Origin: Panacagrimonas sp041603235 | GTDB lineage: Bacteria > Pseudomonadota > Gammaproteobacteria > Nevskiales > Nevskiaceae | Length of the DNA stretch: 64,000 nucleotides | Assembly (NCBI GenBank): GCA_041603235.1 | Contig: JBFIES010000002.1 | Span: forward strand, 124,001-188,000 | Reading direction: 5' to 3' | Part shown: in pieces, positions 27,431 through 35,432 of the stretch | Layout of the letters: every line of letters starts with the position of its first letter | Position numbering within the stretch: position 1 is the first letter of the stretch | The notes under the pieces: model-generated | The model's database searches: none | Told to the model about the DNA's origin: nothing | The model's input: only the letters and a program-made list of their open reading frames with translations | Translations under genes and position numbers: made by a program

Positions 27431-28696
27431 TCAGGACTGGGCCGTCTGCGCATTCAGACGATTCGCGATTGTCATCGCAGAGGCTGCCGCGCTCTCCAGC
27501 AGCGGGATGCCGCGCCGTGAGTACGATCCGCAGAACCAGATTTTGCGATCGGTTTCGGCGTGCAGGGTTTCGATTTGGCGAACGCCTTGCAGGGATTCCT
27601 GCGAGACGATGGGCCGCTCCAGGTCTGCGTCAAGCAGCAGGTCTCGTGACTTGATGTCCTGATAGGGGTTCCAGGTTTCAAAAACGTCTGGCTGATCCTT
27701 CAGCAGCGGATGGATGCGGTTGAGCGCAATGCTTGCCATCGGCTTGTCCTGATCTTTTGCGAGCAGGAAATTGACCGGCGCCCATTCCGCAGGGTTGCGC
27801 GGTGCCAGTGCCGCGTCGCGGTGGACCACGATACGGCTCTTTTCGTAGCGGAAGGTTTGCAGGGCGGCGCGCTCAGCAGGGCTAGCTTCCGGCAGCAGAT
27901 TCAGGGCCTGGTTGGCCTGAGTAGCAATGACCGCGTGATCAAACTGCTGTGCGCTGCCATCTTCATCCAGAATCTGTACGCCTTCACGATTCTGCAGCAC
28001 GCTTTTCAGGGGGCTGCCGAGCACCACGTTCGCAGCGGAGGCGGCAAGGCGCTCTGCCACGTCGCGGGTGCCATGCGTCAGCTTGTTGACCCGAGACCAG
28101 GTTAGCCCGCTGTTCAGATATTCAAGAACGACGGAAGCAGGGTAGGCCTTGATGCTCTCGTAGGTGCAGGTGCAGATACCGGCGAAGGTCGGGTAGAGAA
28201 ACTGTTCTGCGAACAGGCTCGAATATCCTTCGCGGCTCAGATATTCAGAGAGGCTGAGCGCATCAGCATCGGCGTGAACCGAGTGCCTGTGTGAAGTGCG
28301 AAGCAAGCGCACCAGTTCCCGGCCGATCTTCAGGCCGGTCAGGGTCCTGGCACTGCGTCCCGCCAGAAAAGGCACGGCCAATGAGCCGAGCCAGTAGTTG
28401 CGATAGCGAAAATAAGTGTCACTGCCAAAGTGGCTGAAGGAGCCGGAATACTGGACTGGTTCGTAGGAAACGCCCAGCTCCTGATAGAGCGCGGTCAGCG
28501 TGGGGTAGTACTCGGGAAAGAACACCCGCATCGGCACGTTGATCGACAGGGTCTGGTCACCGCAATCAATGTCCACGGTATGCGCATCCATCCCCAGTCG
28601 AGGCCATCGCTCAAACAGGGTGACCTCATGTTGTTTGCGCAGGAACCAGGTTGCACTCAAACCCGCTATTCCGCTGCCGATAACCGCTATTCGCAC
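27431..28696 (-). CDS. FAD-dependent oxidoreductase (COG2907-like, amine-oxidase fold)
   Basis: Flavoprotein of 421 residues opening with the Rossmann FAD motif VIGSGIAGLSATWFL and an acidic strand end FER at residue 31. It continues with an NVPMRVFFPEYYPTL segment and a C-terminal FAD-closing WFCGSYSRRGIPLLESA motif, as in COG2907 NAD/FAD-binding proteins related to phytoene desaturase and amine oxidases. It is 33 bp downstream of the UbiA-family gene, and the two probably form an operon, suggesting oxidation or desaturation of a lipid or prenylated product. Exact reaction unknown. Confidence 0.85.
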   Translation of the reverse strand: MRIAVIGSGIAGLSATWFLRKQHEVTLFERWPRLGMDAHTVDIDCGDQTLSINVPMRVFFPEYYPTLTALYQELGVSYEPVQYSGSFSHFGSDTYFRYRNYWLGSLAVPFLAGRSARTLTGLKIGRELVRLLRTSHRHSVHADADALSLSEYLSREGYSSLFAEQFLYPTFAGICTCTYESIKAYPASVVLEYLNSGLTWSRVNKLTHGTRDVAERLAASAANVVLGSPLKSVLQNREGVQILDEDGSAQQFDHAVIATQANQALNLLPEASPAERAALQTFRYEKSRIVVHRDAALAPRNPAEWAPVNFLLAKDQDKPMASIALNRIHPLLKDQPDVFETWNPYQDIKSRDLLLDADLERPIVSQESLQGVRQIETLHAETDRKIWFCGSYSRRGIPLLESAAASAMTIANRLNAQTAQS

Positions 28697-28729
28697 TGTT
28701 TCTCTCTCTGCTCTTTGTTTTCAGGCTTG

Positions 28730-29656
28730 TTATGAAAGGCCCTGCGCGAACAGCAACAAGGTCCACGCCATCACCATCCAGACCTGACTGGAAGTCGCCA
28801 GTAGAACGAAATTTCGCTCCGGGGTCGAGTTTGTGCCGTGACTGGAACCTGCATTGTTACCGGCTCGCGAGCACAACAGGATCAGGATGGCGGGCGCCGA
28901 CACAAGGCTGGCAGTGAGCCAGAACGAGAGCCACGCCGCGCTCACCACCGGTACCAGCAGATAGGCCAGTACCAGCAGGATCACGGCATCCCTGCGCGCC
29001 CTTCTTGCGCCGTGGCGCACGGGATAACTTCGCTTGCCGCCCTGCTCATCGGAGGGTCTGTCTGGCAGGGCCGTAATGATGTTGCCGGCAAAGAACAGAA
29101 GGAAAAAGGGGGCTAGCGCCGGCCACGGAAAATGCGCCAGCGTACCGGTCTGCATATAGAACGCCGTCAGTGGCAACAGAATGCCGCAACTGATGGCCTG
29201 GTGTAGTTCGCCATGGCCACGGTAAGACAGGCGTAAAGGACCAAGGCTGTAGCTCCAGCTGGCGATCAGTGAGAGTGCGCCCAGCAACAGCATCCACGGC
29301 CTGTCCATTGCAGTACTGATGAGACTTAGAATCACGACAATGGCCAGGGCGAAAAATGATCCGGCCAGCAACTGTGGCCCACCGAGATGGCCTTCCGGAA
29401 TGACCCGCGAACCGCCGGAGAGCCAGTACGTGGTATTCAGGCGATCAACCGCTTCGTCGGCGTAGTCGTTGAGATACAGAATGTGCACCTGACAGGCCAT
29501 GCCAAATACGAGCAACAGCGCGAACCAGTGGCAGGCCAACGCATGACCATTGATGCTGGCAAGCGCCTGACCCCAAAGCAGCGGCACCGCAATCATCCCG
29601 TGCGCCGCTGGTCTTGCGGCCTGCCACCAGTAGCGCAAGCCTGAAAAGGGTTTCAT
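28730..29656 (-). CDS. UbiA-superfamily prenyltransferase (MenA-like)
   Basis: Polytopic inner-membrane aromatic prenyltransferase of 308 residues. Both Mg-pyrophosphate-binding motifs are present: NDYADEAVD in the first loop and DRPSDEQGGKRSYPVRHG in the second, the latter with the GKRT-x-x-VR-x-G look of MenA-like enzymes. About eight hydrophobic segments are visible. I start at the ATG at 29656, where MKPFSGLRYWW begins; a longer frame would overlap the GNAT gene. The lack of menaquinone genes nearby and the neighbouring FAD oxidoreductase suggest a special prenylated product, but this is inference. Confidence 0.85.
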   Translation of the reverse strand: MKPFSGLRYWWQAARPAAHGMIAVPLLWGQALASINGHALACHWFALLLVFGMACQVHILYLNDYADEAVDRLNTTYWLSGGSRVIPEGHLGGPQLLAGSFFALAIVVILSLISTAMDRPWMLLLGALSLIASWSYSLGPLRLSYRGHGELHQAISCGILLPLTAFYMQTGTLAHFPWPALAPFFLLFFAGNIITALPDRPSDEQGGKRSYPVRHGARRARRDAVILLVLAYLLVPVVSAAWLSFWLTASLVSAPAILILLCSRAGNNAGSSHGTNSTPERNFVLLATSSQVWMVMAWTLLLFAQGLS

Positions 29657-29693
29657 GTCGGGTGTGAATTTGGGTCGCTTGATCTGATACCGC

Positions 29694-30278
29694 TCAGATC
29701 TTGCGCGTGTTCCAGTCATCGCGCAAAAGGCCAAAAACGGCGGTATCCCGTACAAAGCCGGTCCAGGTCACCTTGTTCTTGCGCAGCACGCCTTCGTCTT
29801 TTGCGCCCAGTTTTCGCACGGCGGCCATGGAGCGCTGGTTGCGCGTATCCACGCGAAATTCGATGCGGCGGAATCCGCAGGAAAAGGCGTTTTCAATCAT
29901 CAAAATCTTGATGCGTCGATTGAAGTTTCCACCGCGAACACTGGGCGCGATGTAGGTGCCACCAATCTCGACAACAGCATTGTCGTTATCCGCGTTGATG
30001 TAGTGGCTCATGCCCACGACTTCCCCGTGGTTCAAGATCGCAAAGCGAATCCAGCCCTGTTCCTGCGCCAATGTTTCATACAGGGCGTTTGAAGTTTCAA
30101 AGTGCTCGCCAATCATGCACAGCGGGAAAATATCCCAGACTGCGCGGTCCTGTTCGCAGGCCTGGCGAAGCGCAGCGTGGTGTTCTGAGAGCATGGGTTG
30201 CACACAGACTTCCGCGTCTGCCAGCGTGACGCGAAGACTTGCCTTGTCTGCCCTGTGCCTGGGTTCTGTTGCCGTCAT
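29694..30278 (-). CDS. GNAT acetyltransferase, RimJ/RimL-like
   Basis: Acetyltransferase of 194 residues of the RimJ/RimL branch, which acetylates N-termini of ribosomal proteins or small molecules. It shows VVGMSHYIN, EIGGTYIAPSVRGGNFN (acetyl-CoA loop region) and the family-typical RIEFRVDTRNQRSMAAVRKLGAKDEG. Its ATG (30278-30276) overlaps by one base the TGA of the upstream GspE-like gene (TGATG), implying translational coupling. The UbiA gene begins 37 bp after its stop, so these four minus-strand genes (30-32 kb back to 27.4 kb) look like one transcription unit. Confidence 0.9.
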   Translation of the reverse strand: MTATEPRHRADKASLRVTLADAEVCVQPMLSEHHAALRQACEQDRAVWDIFPLCMIGEHFETSNALYETLAQEQGWIRFAILNHGEVVGMSHYINADNDNAVVEIGGTYIAPSVRGGNFNRRIKILMIENAFSCGFRRIEFRVDTRNQRSMAAVRKLGAKDEGVLRKNKVTWTGFVRDTAVFGLLRDDWNTRKI

Positions 30279-32065
30279 CAGTCGTCGTTGAATATGGGGG
30301 TGACGCCCATGACCTCGCCAATGTCGGTCAGGCCGGCTGCCACTTTGCTGGCACCGGCAGTGCGCAGCGGCATCATGCCTTCACGCAGCGCCTGTCGTCG
30401 AAGGTCAGAGATGTCGCCATTACGATCAATGCGCTTCTTGACCGCGCGGCTCAGCGGCATGATTTCGTAAATGCCCAGGCGCCCGAGATAGCCTGTTTCG
30501 CGACATTCCAGGCAACCTACCGGCTGGAAGATGTTGTCGGTTGCCGACAAGCGCGTGTCTTCGCCTGCCAATGCCGCCCAGGCATCTGCGTCCACCTCCG
30601 CCGGTTGCTTGCAGTGCGGGCACAGCTTGCGTACCAGCCGCTGTGCCACCACGCCCAGCAGCGTGGCTTTGATCAGGTACGGTGGTACGCCCAGGTCCAG
30701 TAGGCGCGTGATCGCGCTCGGCGCATCGTTGGTATGCAGCGTCGACAGGACCAGGTGTCCGGTCAGGGCCGCCTGCACCGCGATCTCGGCCGTTTCAAGG
30801 TCGCGAATCTCGCCGATCATGATGATGTCCGGATCCTGACGCAGCAGTGCGCGCACACCATTGGAAAAATTCAGATCAATGGCGGAATGCACCTGCATCT
30901 GGTTGAAGGCAGGTTCAACCAGTTCAATCGGGTCCTCAATGGTGCAGACATTGACCTCGGGCGTGGCGAGCTGGCGCAGGCTGGAGTACAGGGTTGTGGT
31001 CTTGCCCGATCCGGTGGGACCTGTCACTAGCACGATGCCGTGCGGCGCGCGGATCATGTCGTTCCAGTGATCGGCGTCACTCGCGGTAAAACCCAGTTGG
31101 GAGAAATCGCGCAGCAGGACTTCAGGATCAAAGATGCGCATCACCAGCTTTTCGCCAAACGCGGTTGGCAGGCTGGAGGCGCGCAGCTCCACTTCCTTGC
31201 CGGTGGGGGTGCGCGTCTTGATGCGGCCATCCTGCGGCTTGCGTTTTTCAGCCACGTCCATGCGCGCGAGAATCTTGATGCGGCTGGTGACGGCAATCAT
31301 CACCGGCGTGGGCATGGCGTAAACCTCGTGCAGAACGCCATCAATGCGAAAACGCACGAGGGATTTCTCACGCCGGGGCTCCAGATGGATGTCCGAGGCG
31401 CGGGATTCAAAGGCGTAGTTGAGCAGCCAATCGACGATGGCCACAACGTGCTGATCGTCGGCAGTAAGTTTGCCGTGCCGGCCCAGCTCCATGAGCTGTT
31501 CAAGATTCTGCGAGCCGCTGGGCAACAGGCGGCGTTGTTCGTTACTGGCCTTGACCGAGCGGGCCAGCGCGTAAAACTCAACCAGATAGCGCTCGATATC
31601 AACCGGATTGGCAATTACCCGCCTGATCTTCTGCGGCACGATGCGCGCCAGCTCGGATTCCCACTCACGCTCCAGGGGCTGGGCGGTGGCGATGGTGATT
31701 TCGTTGGGCGCAACCTTGATGGGCAACACGTGTACGCGGGTGGCGTAGGCGTAGGGCATCACGGAAGTGACTTTGCCCACATCGATGGACAGCGGATCAA
31801 TTCGCACCCATTCCAGACCGTGCCGCTCTGCCAGCCACTGGCACAGCACATCCATGCTCAGCTTGCGACCGGGCTTGCGCGGGTCTGGCCAGTCGAAAGC
31901 GGCCACCACCGTGAAGGGATGACGCTTCTCTCGCGCAGGGTCGACATGGCGCGTCAGTTCGGCGTGTTGTGGGTTCTCGATCAAACCGTCATCGCGCAGC
32001 GCATCGGCGATCTCGGGCATGGTCAGTCGGCGATCGGGGAGCCGATCTTTGTCATCAGCGTGCAT
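30278..32065 (-). CDS. GspE/PilB-family type II secretion / type IV pilus ATPase, isolated
   Basis: Cytoplasmic hexameric secretion ATPase of 595 residues. The N-terminal ~200 residues hold T2SSE_N-like segments. The ATPase core has Walker A GPTGSGKT (349-356), an acidic Asp box near TIEDPIE, Walker B with IMIGEIRDLETAEIA and the His box STLHTNDA. The tetracysteine zinc knuckle near the C-terminus (CPHC ... CLEC) marks assembly-type (GspE/PilB), not retraction-type, ATPases. No gsp or pil structural genes are adjacent. It is coupled by one-base overlap to a GNAT gene, an odd partner. Confidence 0.93.
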   Translation of the reverse strand: MHADDKDRLPDRRLTMPEIADALRDDGLIENPQHAELTRHVDPAREKRHPFTVVAAFDWPDPRKPGRKLSMDVLCQWLAERHGLEWVRIDPLSIDVGKVTSVMPYAYATRVHVLPIKVAPNEITIATAQPLEREWESELARIVPQKIRRVIANPVDIERYLVEFYALARSVKASNEQRRLLPSGSQNLEQLMELGRHGKLTADDQHVVAIVDWLLNYAFESRASDIHLEPRREKSLVRFRIDGVLHEVYAMPTPVMIAVTSRIKILARMDVAEKRKPQDGRIKTRTPTGKEVELRASSLPTAFGEKLVMRIFDPEVLLRDFSQLGFTASDADHWNDMIRAPHGIVLVTGPTGSGKTTTLYSSLRQLATPEVNVCTIEDPIELVEPAFNQMQVHSAIDLNFSNGVRALLRQDPDIIMIGEIRDLETAEIAVQAALTGHLVLSTLHTNDAPSAITRLLDLGVPPYLIKATLLGVVAQRLVRKLCPHCKQPAEVDADAWAALAGEDTRLSATDNIFQPVGCLECRETGYLGRLGIYEIMPLSRAVKKRIDRNGDISDLRRQALREGMMPLRTAGASKVAAGLTDIGEVMGVTPIFNDD

Positions 32066-32225
32066 TGAGCAAGGCTATCACTGCTCGGGCCAGGACTGGG
32101 CAGCCTGGCGTCCGAAGGTGATCACCCTGCAACGAGCGGCCATACAGGGAAATCCCGCGGCTGTGCAGGGGGCGGCAGGCTGTGGATAATGCCCCTCCAA
32201 TACGAAGCATTCTGGTCTCCTTCCC

Positions 32226-32762
32226 ATGCGTTTTTCGCTGCTAATGGCTGCAACCCTTCTTTGCTCGGCATGCGCCAAGCCTGCCTGGGTACGCCTTCCC
32301 AATGTCGCTGCGCCGGATTTTTCGTCCTGGTTCTCAAACGAGAATGCGGTGCCGGTGGAAGAGGTCGCCCGTGCGAGCCAATGCGGAACCTCCGGACCAG
32401 AGCCTTCACTGCAACTGTTTCGCAGTCTGGCGGGTTTGCAGGCGTGGACGTCTTCTCGCGGCATTGATCTGGTGAGTACACGGGCGAGCGCCTTGCCAGA
32501 GAGCCCATATGCCGTGTTTGAGCTGGGCGCTCGGCCCAGCGGCGGATACGGCGTTGCCGTCAGTGCTCAGGGCGGCCTGCGCAATGACACGCTGGTACTC
32601 AAGGCCACGGTTTTTGAGCCGCGAAAGGGCGGCGAATGGGCTTCAAACGAGCCGAGCAGCCCCTGCGTCATGGTCAGCTTGCCGGCGCGCAGCTACGAAG
32701 AGGTCAAGCTGATCGATCAGAGCGGCTTGGTACAGGCTCAGGCCAGCGGGCAGGGCTCATGA
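32226..32762 (+). CDS. Putative lipoprotein with a PrcB-like C-terminal domain
   Basis: Exported protein of 178 residues with a short lipoprotein-type signal (MRFSLLMAATLLCSAC, candidate lipidated Cys16). The C-terminal ~80 residues follow the PrcB_C pattern: G-GYGVAVS, a conserved strand LVLKATVFEP, and a Cys/Ser-Pro-CVMVSLPARSYEEVKLI end. PrcB is known as a partner of a periplasmic protease; no protease gene is adjacent. Its stop overlaps the next start (ATGA at 32759-32762), so the two are coupled. Domain assignment is moderate. Confidence 0.68.
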   Translation: MRFSLLMAATLLCSACAKPAWVRLPNVAAPDFSSWFSNENAVPVEEVARASQCGTSGPEPSLQLFRSLAGLQAWTSSRGIDLVSTRASALPESPYAVFELGARPSGGYGVAVSAQGGLRNDTLVLKATVFEPRKGGEWASNEPSSPCVMVSLPARSYEEVKLIDQSGLVQAQASGQGS

Positions 32763-33229
32763 GGTATTTCGCGGCGCTGTGGTTGGCACTCATCGGCGGC
32801 CTTTTCGCGACGGGCAGTGTGGCCGCAGACAGCACGCCATCTGCGGTTGTCGATAGCTTTCACAAGGCCTTGCGACTGAATCAACCTGAGAAAGCCGTTG
32901 GGCTGCTCTCTCTGGATGCCCTGATCTACGAGCAGGGATTTTCCGAAATCTCGCGTGACGAATGGATCCAGCAACAACTGGGGCCAGCCATTGCGTTTGC
33001 AGGCGACTCTGACCGGCGCGTGGTGCGGCGCAGCTCGCGCATCAGCGGGGACGCAGCCTGGGTAATGTCCAGTACGCAGACCATGGTCAAACTGCCGGAG
33101 CGGGAGCTGGTTTTCAACGGCGGTGAGACTGCCATTCTCCAGAAGGAAGGCGACGTCTGGAAGATTGTTCATCTGCACTGGTCCGCGCATGAGGCAGAGC
33201 AGGCGGAAACTGCCAATACGGGTGAGTAG
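32759..33229 (+). CDS. Exported SnoaL/NTF2-like (DUF4440-type) protein
   Basis: Signal peptide (ends near SVAADS) followed by a ~125-residue cone-shaped NTF2-like domain: AVVDSFHKALRLNQPEKAVGLLSLDALIYE, then paired strands and a terminal WKIVHLHWSAH, as in DUF4440/SnoaL-like proteins. Such domains bind small ligands or act as isomerase-like enzymes; no catalytic set is evident. The ATG overlaps the upstream lipoprotein stop (ATGA). A longer upstream frame merely overlaps that gene and is not used. The acyltransferase gene follows after 81 bp. Confidence 0.72.
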   Translation: MRYFAALWLALIGGLFATGSVAADSTPSAVVDSFHKALRLNQPEKAVGLLSLDALIYEQGFSEISRDEWIQQQLGPAIAFAGDSDRRVVRRSSRISGDAAWVMSSTQTMVKLPERELVFNGGETAILQKEGDVWKIVHLHWSAHEAEQAETANTGE

Positions 33230-33310
33230 CGCGATGGGCACTTGGCCTGTCGGCGATGGCGCAGGCGCGGTTGCGATCTGCCGCACACAACTAGAACAAG
33301 GACGCTCAGA

Positions 33311-34261
33311 ATGATTCACATGTTGCCCGGCCCGGTTCAGGGCGTTTTCATGGGCCTGCTGCTCGCAATCAATACCTTGTTCTGGGCCGTGTTTCTCTAT
33401 GTCGCGGTTCTGCTCAAGTTACTGACTCCAGCCAAGTCTGCAGCGCGTGACGTGCTTTCCCGCGTAGCGGCAAAGATGGCGCAGAACTGGGCCGCCATCA
33501 ATACGGCGGCGTCCAACCTGTTTCAGAGGATTGAATGGGACCTGCGCTTCAACGTGGAGCTCAGCCCCAAAGGGCAATACCTGGTGTGCTCCAATCACCA
33601 GACATGGAACGATATTTTTGTGCTGATGCGCGCGTTCGGGCGCCGCGCTCCCTTCTTCAAGTTTTTCCTCAAGCAGCAGTTGATCTGGGTGCCTGTGCTG
33701 GGCCTGGCGTGGTGGGGGCTGGACTACCCCTTCATGCGCCGCTCCACCAATGATCAGATCAAGAAAAACCCCGCGCTCAAAGGTAAGGATCTGGAAACCA
33801 CGCGCAAGGCCTGCGAGAAGTTTCGCAACCAACCGGTATCCATCCTGAACTTCCTGGAAGGTACGCGCTTTACCCAAACCAAGCAGATCAATCAGAAAGC
33901 ACCCTACAAGTATCTGTTGAGGCCCAAGGCAGGTGGTTTCGCATTTGCCATGGAAGCAATGGGGGATAAATTGCAGGGGCTGGTCGATGTCACCATCGTT
34001 TATCCGGATGGTGCTGTTGGTTTCTGGGATTTTCTATGCGGAAAAATGCGCCGCGTCATCGTCGATGTCCGCCCGCTTGAGGTGCCCGAAGAACTCGCGG
34101 CTGGCTTGCTCAAGGGCGAGTACGAAGAAAGCAACGTATTCCGCAAGAAGTTCCAGCTCTGGATTGGCGAAGTGTGGAAACAAAAGGATGCGCGCATCGC
34201 CGAGATTCGCGGTCTGCCACCCGTTGCTGAGTCAGCGCCGACAGCTGATCTGAATCCCTGA
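33311..34261 (+). CDS. 1-acyl-glycerol-3-phosphate acyltransferase-like protein (PlsC/YihG type)
   Basis: Membrane acyltransferase of 316 residues with an N-terminal hydrophobic helix (LLLAINTLFWAVFLYVAVLL), the catalytic HX4D box NHQTWND (His96-Asp101) and the EGTR phosphate-binding box (Glu183-Arg186). The long YihG-like form, rather than PlsC, fits the size. AAGGA lies upstream of the ATG at 33311; the frame is open further 5' to 33242 but lacks a good start. It probably acylates lysophosphatidic acid or a related lysolipid at the inner membrane. Confidence 0.92.
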   Translation: MIHMLPGPVQGVFMGLLLAINTLFWAVFLYVAVLLKLLTPAKSAARDVLSRVAAKMAQNWAAINTAASNLFQRIEWDLRFNVELSPKGQYLVCSNHQTWNDIFVLMRAFGRRAPFFKFFLKQQLIWVPVLGLAWWGLDYPFMRRSTNDQIKKNPALKGKDLETTRKACEKFRNQPVSILNFLEGTRFTQTKQINQKAPYKYLLRPKAGGFAFAMEAMGDKLQGLVDVTIVYPDGAVGFWDFLCGKMRRVIVDVRPLEVPEELAAGLLKGEYEESNVFRKKFQLWIGEVWKQKDARIAEIRGLPPVAESAPTADLNP

Positions 34262-34267
34262 TCGTTG

Positions 34268-34864
34268 TCAGCCGTCCGCGCTGCCTGATTGCATGAGTGC
34301 TTGCATGGCGCTCAGTTGTGCAGACAGCAGGCTTTCCAGTTGCGGCTCCAGCCTCTTGGCGTGTTCAAGCCAGTCGCGCGAGGCGTCGATCAGCTGATCG
34401 GAGTTTCGCAGCCGGGTGGACGTTCGCTGATAGGCGCGTTCCATGCCGCGGTCATGGGCATAGGATTGCAGCAGCGCAGAGAAAGCCGTCGCACGCAGGC
34501 GCACACCGCCGCCTTTCTCGAACCAGTGCCCTGCGGCTTCAATGGCCTCTCCACAGCGGTCTGCAAAGTGCTCAAGGCTTTCGACGTGCCACTGCGACCA
34601 GACCTGCGTCAGCGCATGGTCGGCGGCCATGTCGAGCACGATGCCGGCGTAACGCCGTGTCGCTTTGTCGAAGAATCCCTTGGCATTGCGCATTGCCGGG
34701 TGACGGTCGGTAATCGCATCAACCCGGCGGTGCAGGCGAATGCCCAATGCAATGTTCGGCGGGTACTCCGACAGATCCGCGCCGCGAACCACATCACCCA
34801 GAATGCTGCCGGCCAGTGAAGTACCCGTGCGATCGGCGAGCCAGAGATGGGCAAGAAAATTCAT
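34268..34864 (-). CDS. acpH: Acyl carrier protein phosphodiesterase AcpH
   Basis: Metal-dependent HD-like hydrolase of 198 residues that removes 4'-phosphopantetheine from holo-ACP. The N-terminus MNFLAHLWLA-(8)-GSILGDVVRG and RLHRRVDAITDRHP are diagnostic of this family (formerly DUF479). Length matches E. coli AcpH. It is convergent with the acyltransferase gene (6 bp between stops). Confidence 0.93.
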   Translation of the reverse strand: MNFLAHLWLADRTGTSLAGSILGDVVRGADLSEYPPNIALGIRLHRRVDAITDRHPAMRNAKGFFDKATRRYAGIVLDMAADHALTQVWSQWHVESLEHFADRCGEAIEAAGHWFEKGGGVRLRATAFSALLQSYAHDRGMERAYQRTSTRLRNSDQLIDASRDWLEHAKRLEPQLESLLSAQLSAMQALMQSGSADG

Positions 34865-34903
34865 GTGCGCATTGTCGCGCGTCAGCAGCGTCCCGACGAT
34901 GGT

Positions 34904-35368
34904 TTACTTCGGGCTCACCCACATCTGAATCTGTGCGCGAAAAACAATCTGACCTTTTTCATCTTCAACCGCCACATCCACCGGCCAGTCGAATCCGCTT
35001 GTGCCGAAGCTCGGTAAGGGGTCGCACTGACAGCTGGCGGTGAGGTCGGTCTCGGCCTTGAGCAGGTATTGCACGCTCATGCCTTTGGGGATCCAGCGAT
35101 GTGTGGACGGAACGCTGACTTCTGTCATCAGGCCGCCTACGAATTCCGCGAGGTTGCACATGGCAATCGCATGAACCGTGCCGATGTGATTGGTGACGCG
35201 TCGTCGCTTGCTCATGCGGGCAACGGCCTTGCCCGGTGCAAGCTCCAGCATCTGCGGTGAAATGCTCTGAAAATACGGGGTTTTCACGGACACCATGCGC
35301 GACCAGGCATTCTTGCCCATCGGCAGCGGTGACAGCTTTTTCCAGAGATTGAGGGCGAGGTTGCTCAT
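34904..35368 (-). CDS. Hotdog-fold thioesterase-like protein (DUF4442)
   Basis: Protein of 154 residues from the ATG at 35368 with the DUF4442 pattern: a short helical start (LWKKLSPLPMGKNAWSRM), then NHIGTVHAIAMCNLAEFVGGLM, which is the hotdog central helix with the usual His/Asn region, and a terminal VFRAQIQMWVSP strand. Members are thought to act on acyl-CoA or acyl-ACP thioesters. A frame extending to 35488 overlaps the permease 3' end and is unlikely. It follows acpH on the same strand after 39 bp. Confidence 0.82.
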   Translation of the reverse strand: MSNLALNLWKKLSPLPMGKNAWSRMVSVKTPYFQSISPQMLELAPGKAVARMSKRRRVTNHIGTVHAIAMCNLAEFVGGLMTEVSVPSTHRWIPKGMSVQYLLKAETDLTASCQCDPLPSFGTSGFDWPVDVAVEDEKGQIVFRAQIQMWVSPK

Positions 35369-35432
35369 GCGAGAGTCCGGGTTGAAGAGTGCGCGAACGC
35401 TAGCAGCCGTAGCGCTGCATGGCTTTGACGGC

